A DNA stretch of 64,000 nucleotides from Sciurus carolinensis. Taxonomy: Eukaryota; Chordata; Mammalia; Rodentia; Sciuridae. Both the position numbers and the translations under genes were made by a program. A model generated the notes under the pieces. The model had not been told where the DNA came from. It searched no databases and saw only the letters and a list, made by a program, of their open reading frames with translations. Positions 60,317 through 64,000 of this stretch are shown here, piece after piece; positions within the stretch are counted from its first letter, which is position 1, and every line of letters begins with the position of its first letter. The DNA is taken from the NCBI RefSeq assembly GCF_902686445.1, contig NC_062232.1:72619440-72683439 (forward strand), given 5' to 3'.

Positions 60317-60562
60317 AGAACTTCATCATGCTGGGAGCAGCGGTGCATGACTGTAATCCCAGCAGCTCCAAAAGCTGAGGCAGGAGGATTGAGAGTTCAA
60401 ACCCAGTCTCAGCAAGGCAGTGAGGCCCTGAACAAATTAGTAAGACCCTATCTCAAAATTTTTTTTAAATTTCAGGGATGTGTTTCAATGATAAAGTTCT
60501 CCTGGGTTCAATCCCCGTTACCAAAGCAAACAAACAAATAAGCAAAAATAGAACTCCATCAT
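60317..60562 (+). mobile_element. Composite B1/ID SINE (sense) with 13-bp duplication
   Basis: Insert 60330-60549: B1 half (gcatgactgtaatcccagca, gctgaggcaggaggattgag), ID half (cagggatgtgtttcaatgat, ctgggttcaatccccgttac) and an A-rich tail. Repeat agaacttcatcat at 60317-60329 and agaactccatcat at 60550-60562 (one difference). Confidence 0.92.
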
Positions 60563-60579
60563 CATTTTAAATGACAAAT

Positions 60580-60730
60580 ATATTAGTCTATTATAGACAC
60601 CTCACACATTTAATTAACCAACTTGTATTTAGAAATCTTTGGACTATTTCCAAATTTTGACCAGTATGAAGAAGTTTAGGATGAACATCTTTGCAGTTAA
60701 ATCTTTACATTCATCTTCAGTTCTTTCGTT
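60580..60730 (-). mobile_element. L1M 3'UTR-like fragment (antisense), tentative
   Basis: 'aattaaccaacttgtatttag', 'tggactatttccaaattttg' and 'gatgaacatctttgca' resemble the pattern at 49.4 kb and old L1M 3'UTRs. Confidence 0.4.
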
Positions 60731-62008
60731 CATTAAATGTTACACATTTTAAAAAATTATACAGTTTGCCAAGATACTATGTAATAAGTTGGAGTGATAT
60801 TTAAGAATGCTTCACAAAGTTAATGTTTTAAACAAAAAAATATTCTTATTTATACTGTTTATACTAAGAAGGTATAGAGGGTGTTGATTATTTTTATTTC
60901 AGACAAAAAACAAAAGTTTCAAAAATTCTTCCCAAATAGTTTGGGCAAAAATGGGCAGAAACACTGACAGTCAATACCACACATACTCACTGAAATCAAT
61001 AAAAGTATCTTCATAAGAATGAGAGGACCCTTTGTTTCTACAGGTTTTGCCCTAAAGATGTTAAATCCAGAGATGTTGGACCTAGTGTCAGGGTAAAATA
61101 AAAACATAGAAAATATCCTATTGCAAGAAAATTTTCAGGTTCAAGGTTATGGATGATTTTTCCTTTATATAGTGGTGTAAAAAATGATAGCTTAGTTATA
61201 AATAATCACTTTTTGTAGGACTTTCTGTGTCCCAAGATCTTGTGATGTTTGAATTTCTCTTTTCAGGGTAGTAATTATTGTGTCCCAAAAAACAATGATT
61301 GGTATAAAGTAATACATTTACAAAGAGTTCTTTTTCCCCTTCAGTTACATTTTCTCTTTATGAAATGCCCTTTCACTATTCTTTCCATAATAAATACTCA
61401 GGGTTTGTGAAGACATACATGCACATTTATAAGGACAGAGATGACTCCTTATTTTGTAGAATATACTTACAGTTGATCTTTCACTTTCAAAAATATTTAT
61501 TTTTATATCAAATTAAATTTGTAAAAGTTTGTCAGGCAGGAGTTCAAAAACTGGGAAAAAGATTTGGAATTCCAACAGGTGGAAGAAGATGCAAGACACT
61601 GTTGGGAAAATAGAAATCATTAAGAGTTGGCAGTCACCAGCCTACAGCTCCATCTTTGGACCCCAACCAGTTCCATTTAGCTCACTGAATCCTTCCATAG
61701 GTTTTTTTTCTTAATGTAGGCCAGAAAAAGAAGGTGCACTGCCACCAAGTTACATAAGTTGGGGGTATGCTCACAAGCAAATGTTAATCGAGTACATACA
61801 CTGAATCAGGGTGTTCATGACCTTGGCTACAGACTAAAACATATCCCACTGCAATCCTTGGCAAAGGAACCTAACTATAGCTATCTTGGGCCTGCCTTAC
61901 AAAGACTTAAAGATTTATATGATTGTCATATAAATATATATCAACATAAAATAAGTTGCATTTCATGTATTTTGGATTATTATGCTACTTGTAAAAGCAA
62001 TGATGTAA
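60731..62008. other. Unassigned AT-rich DNA
   Basis: No gene recognised. Frames at 61365-61714 and 61759-62016 overlap without motifs. Confidence 0.4.
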
Positions 62009-62486
62009 TGTGTTAATTTGTTTGTCAGGTTTTTTTTTTTTCTTTCTTTTTTCTCTTTTATTCCCTGTGACAAAAGTACCTGACAAGAACAACTTACAGG
62101 ACTCAGAGGAAAAAAATGTTTATTTGGGATCAGGGTTTTCAGAGAATCAGTTCATGATAAGCTGACTCATTGCTCTTGATGAGGTAGAACACCCTAGTAA
62201 AACTGTATGACATAGGATAGTTTGACAGTTTATGGCAGCTGGAGAGCAGAAAGAGAAAGAGGACTCCATGAATGGACATGCTCCATGCCATGCCTGCAGT
62301 GACTTACTTCCTCCACACTGTACCTGCATAGAGTTACTACCCAGTAGTCCATTCAAATTATTTATCAAGTAATTAATCCACTGATGAGATTAGAGTTCTC
62401 ATAATCCTATCATATTACCTGTGAACATTTCTGCATTGCCTAACACAGAAACTTTGGGGGAAATGTTACAGATCTATCCCATAACA
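62009..62486 (-). mobile_element. MaLR-type LTR (antisense)
   Basis: Same group as 2226-2687: ccctgtgacaaaagtacctg, 'tcagttcatgataagctgac', 'cttacttcctccacactgta', 'taattaatccactgatgaga', ending cccataaca. Long poly(T)/pyrimidine run near its start makes the left edge uncertain. Confidence 0.78.
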
Positions 62487-62751
62487 GTCAAATAAAAATG
62501 TTTTCCCCAACAAAAGTCGAAACTGGACTCAAACTATAGAATATTGACATTTCATGTTACAAGAAAGAAAATTATTTATAAAATTTACCATTAGGCATTG
62601 AGGTCAGGTGCCATCACTGGTCGCTCCCAGTTGCAGAGCAAGCCGGCGAGTGAGTCAGGCTTCCTGCAACGCGGAGCTAGCCAGCGGGCACCCAACCCGC
62701 CTGCACTGCAGAGCTAGCCGGCGGGCAGCCAGCCCACCCAACCACCAGGCC

Positions 62752-62886
62752 GAAGTCGGAGGCCATCACTAAGTGACACCACCTGACCCCTGCACTGAGG
62801 TCGGGCGCCGTCACTGAGCGACCCTGCCCGAACACCACGACAAGGTTGGTTGCCATCGCGGAGCAAGCCGGCAGACGAGCCAGCTC
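62752..62886 (+). repeat. 45-bp tandem units in L1 5'UTR
   Basis: Three successive starts exactly 45 bp apart (gaagtcggaggccatcact, gaggtcgggcgccgtcact, aaggttggttgccatcg). A related block begins at 62600. A second short motif (gcggagcaagccggc or gcagagctagccggc) recurs about every 40 bp from 62632. Confidence 0.8.
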
Positions 62887-62970
62887 GCCTGCATCGTGGA
62901 GCGAGCCAGAGGCTTCTTTACAGGCTGGTGCAGGCATTTTGAATTATTCCTGAGGGCGTGACCGTCATCA

Positions 62971-63474
62971 TTAGAAGGGCAGCTCCCTTCCTGAGACACC
63001 TACAGGAGAGTGGAAGACCTTTGACAGGACCCAGGAGTCAAGAAGAGGAAATATTGAGATACTCGGGACCAACTCAGAGCCACCGGGTGAGTCTCTCCCA
63101 CTGGGCGGGCTCACTGGATGGGCAGTAGTCCCGAAACACAGGGAACTTCGTGGAGTAGAGTGGCCCAGTGAGACTTCCCCACTAGAGCCGTGAACCCAGT
63201 CAACCAGGAGCATTGCAGAGGAGGGTCGCACAGGGAGAGGCTTTGATGCAGAGTGAGAGTCCAAGGCCCAGGCAGTAGCTCTGGTCACCAGGGAATGTAG
63301 CAGAGGAGGGCTGCTCAGCTCAGCGAGGGAGTCCCTCACAGGGCCAGGGTCCCCAGACCAGGTGGTAGGACGGGACCCCTGGGAACGTTGCAGAGGAGGA
63401 CTGTCCAGGTCAGGGGCTAGTTCTGGACTCAAGGGAACTTCTCGGAGGAGCGCGTCCCAGCAAAACTTCCCCAC
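62971..63474 (-). other. 167-codon antisense open frame in L1 5'UTR
   Basis: Longest open frame in the window: ATG at 63474, stop at 62971. Ser/Pro-rich, no known domain, no signal peptide or membrane segment evident; it begins MGKFCWDALLREVPLSPELA. Primate L1s carry an antisense ORF0 in their 5'UTR, so position is suggestive, but GC-rich repeat sequence also produces long frames by chance. I would not call it a gene on sequence alone. Confidence 0.3.
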
Positions 63475-63824
63475 CGGGTGAGTTTTCCCCGCTGGGTGAG
63501 CTTTCCCACCAAGGCAGTAGAACCAGAGACACAGTCCCAGATCAGATGTGCCCCAGTCTGCAGTCTAATTTCCCTGTGGCTGACCATTGGTCAACAAGTG
63601 GAGGTGCCTCTGACAACTGACAGGGAATATACCCCACTGAAGGCCACCACCCCTAGAGAGGCAGCTTCCTTGTGGAGCATCGCATTATCAAGTTCCTCAA
63701 AGATTTCAGGCTACTGAAGTCTAGGAGGTGAGTTATTGGATATCCACAGGGACACTATAAGTCAATAGGGGAAATCTGCAATATCTCAGAGTTTCACTAC
63801 TAGAGCGGTAGATACCTGAGCAAT

Positions 63825-64000
63825 ATGAAAAAACAAGGGAAGAAAATGTCCCAAACAAACCTAGAGGCTACAGCAATAAAATCCAATGATAGCATGGAAG
63901 AAGAAATGTCAGAAAGGGAATTCAGAATGTACATAATTAAAATGATCAGAGAAACAAACGATGAGATGAAAGAGCAAAGGCAGGCTTTGAAAGTCGCACC
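63825..64000 (+). CDS. L1 ORF1 (ORF1p), partial at window edge
   Basis: Start ATG at 63825, open for 58 codons to the edge. It begins MKKQGKKMSQTNLEATAIKS and continues with an acidic, helix-prone stretch (SNDSMEEEMSEREFRMYII) leading to what should be the trimerising coiled coil. ORF1p is an RNA-binding chaperone that coats L1 RNA in cytoplasmic particles. The start is chosen because the upstream 5'UTR has stops in this frame and because the copies at 47.2 and 4.05 kb share the same start context. Intact so far; whether the whole L1 is active cannot be judged here. Confidence 0.82.
   Translation, partial: MKKQGKKMSQTNLEATAIKSNDSMEEEMSEREFRMYIIKMIRETNDEMKEQRQALKVA

Larger units (their letters stand above)
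62597..63824 (+). mobile_element. Young L1 5'UTR (sense), CpG-rich
   Basis: Promoter region of an L1 that runs off the right edge. The first 340 bp are strongly GC- and CpG-rich and made of short degenerate repeats, including 45-bp units starting at 62752, 62797 and 62842. From 62970 to 63480 a motif like gggaacnttgcagaggaggg recurs five times (63141, 63206, 63291, 63381, 63433). The last 100 bp before ORF1 match the corresponding part of the copy at 47.2 kb, but the outer region does not. CpG retention suggests recent insertion. Confidence 0.82.

Noticed and set aside
1..64000. A novel multi-gene system
   Set aside because: I looked for linked open frames, conserved motifs and non-repeat coding signatures on both strands and found none; all sizeable signals are explained by retroelements or remain unassigned AT-rich DNA.

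Overview
The window looks like a mammalian gene desert, most likely from a squirrel-family rodent (Sciuridae). It is AT-rich and CpG-poor. It carries ID-type SINEs (tRNA-Ala derived) and composite SINEs with a B1-like left half and an ID-like right half, as described from squirrels and relatives. It also has rodent-style MaLR LTRs, a young L1 lineage unlike mouse or human L1, and older mammalian repeats (L2, MIR, L1M). I found no host protein-coding gene. The longest open frame is 167 codons and lies antisense inside an L1 5'UTR. The only clean functional coding start is the first 58 codons of L1 ORF1, running off the right edge.

Layout. 1-4.8 kb: antisense L1 split by a MaLR LTR, with a 5S rRNA fragment in its 5'UTR. 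6.4-10.5 kb: a younger antisense L1 next to an old sense L1M that is split by a MaLR LTR. 13.1-15.8 kb: old antisense L1M pieces, one with a 5' inversion. 16.4-19.7 kb: L2 and MIR relics. 20-30 kb: mostly unassignable AT-rich DNA with SINEs, a short sense L1 (23.3-24.1 kb) and an L1M relic (27.2-28.0 kb). 30.5-36.7 kb: antisense L1s, one close to full length with a GC-richer 5'UTR. 37-42.4 kb: an old sense L1M hit in turn by an ID SINE, two MaLR LTRs (one itself interrupted) and a class II-like solo LTR; a 5S pseudogene lies just upstream. 46.8-58.8 kb: a strongly nested L1 cluster containing a 5'UTR-only L1 retrocopy, a possible spliced L1 copy and a processed-pseudogene fragment. 62.6-64 kb: the 5' end of a young sense L1 with a CpG-rich promoter region.

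Nothing here forms an operon-like or multi-gene system. The content is layered retrotransposition. The most unusual theme is a set of insertions that keep the RNA 5' end but lack the 3' end and a poly(A) tail, flanked by direct repeats: two 5S rRNA copies (nt 1-40 and nt 1-90) and one L1 copy (5'UTR plus 14 codons of ORF1). They fit the 'tailless retropseudogene' model. A second theme is turnover of L1 5'UTRs: at least two unrelated promoter regions, each with its own tandem repeats, sit upstream of the same ORF1 start. Family names rest on consensus patterns remembered or inferred from copies in the window; no database search was possible, and element edges are approximate unless a flanking duplication is stated.
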